This document shows, piece by piece, positions 58,297 through 58,590 of a stretch of DNA of 58,590 nucleotides. The DNA is from Bacillota bacterium (GTDB lineage Bacteria > Bacillota > Clostridia > Christensenellales > CAG-138): positions 1 through 58,590 of the forward strand of contig JAEYHP010000164.1 of the NCBI GenBank assembly GCA_023409435.1. Reading direction: 5' to 3'. The position numbers were made by a program, and so were the translations under genes. The stretch's first letter is position 1. Each line of letters starts with the position of its first letter. The notes under the pieces were generated by a model. That model was not told the origin of the DNA, made no database searches, and saw nothing but the letters and a program-made list of their open reading frames with translations.

Positions 58297-58590
58297 GCAC
58301 TAGAACGGTTCTCAGAATCAGTTATCAAAGGATTTATTAAAATGGTACTTCACCTTGGTTTTAAAACTGAAGGACGGGGATTGGACCATTCTGCCAGATG
58401 ATTTTCCGCTTCCAAAGTATTTCGTCTAAAAGACGTTTGACTGATGGTTGAGCATCTAAAAATATGAATGCAATTTGCCCCGTTCAAACTGAGCGGGGTT
58501 GGTTGTTTTATCCATCGTAACTCATGTGCTGTTTTTTACAATAAGGCTCATAAAATGAGGCGAACCGATGGGTCCTGCGCTGCGTTAAGT
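58297..58590 (+). other. Right-edge region without a recognised gene
   Basis: 294 bp. One hairpin (listed) and a 19-codon frame at 58342-58401 that is too short to support. Confidence 0.5.
58478..58510 (+). terminator. Rho-independent terminator near the right edge
   Basis: CCCCGTTCA pairs with TGAGCGGGG (one wobble) around AAC, followed by TTGGTTGTTTTA. Confidence 0.7.

Noticed and set aside
1..58590. CRISPR arrays, tRNA/rRNA genes, complete insertion sequences
   Set aside because: No regularly spaced repeats, cloverleaf-like segments, rRNA-like stretches or transposase genes were seen on either strand.

Overview
The window reads as chromosomal DNA of a Clostridia-type Firmicute, probably an uncultured or poorly characterised one (a Christensenellales- or Oscillospirales-like lineage is a guess). 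Supporting signs are lipobox lipoproteins with Ala/Pro/Thr linkers used as ABC binding proteins, AGGAGG-type ribosome binding sites, a group-II ECF transporter, S66/NlpC/M55 muropeptide enzymes arranged as in the Bacillus dpp-ykf operon, and Kdp regulation. The DNA is moderately GC-rich by eye. Clearly AT-rich stretches occur at about 28.0-29.0 kb and 55.3-58.6 kb. No rRNA, tRNA, CRISPR array or intact insertion sequence was seen.

Layout. (1) 1-3.8 kb: end of kdpC, then kdpDE with its own promoter. (2) 3.8-12.4 kb: an AEC permease and a LacI-type regulator read leftwards. They are divergent from a complete Liv-type ABC transporter (livK-H-M-G-F) that runs into an RpiB/LacAB-type isomerase and an amidohydrolase. 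Three LacI-type operator candidates lie in the divergent promoter region. (3) 12.6-14.9 kb: an MFS carrier, a small membrane protein and a secreted SH3-repeat protein of unknown role. (4) 15.1-17.0 kb: a zinc polyol-type dehydrogenase and a sugar-phosphate isomerase/epimerase. (5) 17.4-28.0 kb: a ten-gene muropeptide uptake and recycling operon (peptide ABC transporter, LD-carboxypeptidase, a cytosolic class A beta-lactamase-fold protein, NlpC/P60 endopeptidase, DppA D-aminopeptidase, dipeptide epimerase). (6) 28-30.3 kb: an AT-rich methyltransferase and an AraC regulator. (7) 30.6-36.5 kb: a sugar ABC transporter without its ATPase plus a GH65 glycoside phosphorylase. (8) 36.8-38.2 kb: an acetyltransferase, a MerR-like remnant and a Fe-S (CCG-type) protein.

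(9) 38.2-43.9 kb, leftward: two tandem SAM-hydroxide adenosyltransferases, an ECF transporter (S, fused A-A, T) and an N-formylglutamate-amidohydrolase-like protein, all from one good promoter. (10) 44.1-55.25 kb, leftward: an eleven-gene operon with a phosphodiesterase/alkaline-phosphatase-fold enzyme, a beta-hydroxyacid dehydrogenase, a LarA-type racemase, a sulfonate/taurine/nitrate-type ABC importer built from five different polypeptides, a GntR/UTRA regulator and two TauE/SafE exporters. Its upstream region carries two matching operator-like palindromes. (11) 55.3-58.6 kb: a sparse, AT-rich end with two XRE regulators, an iron alcohol dehydrogenase and a small protein.

The most distinctive candidate system is region 10. 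Gene content suggests import of an organosulfonate or similar oxyanion-bearing compound, processing through a 2-/3-hydroxyacid, and export of an anion such as sulfite, but no desulfonating enzyme is present in the window. Its two ATPases carry complementary defects: one lacks the H-loop histidine, the other has LSVST instead of LSGGQ. Together they predict one consensus and one degenerate ATP site, which is unusual for this importer family. Also notable are the beta-lactamase-fold protein in the muropeptide operon, the paired SAM hydrolases beside an orphan-specificity ECF transporter, and strong hairpins separating the binding-protein gene from the permease genes in all four ABC operons.
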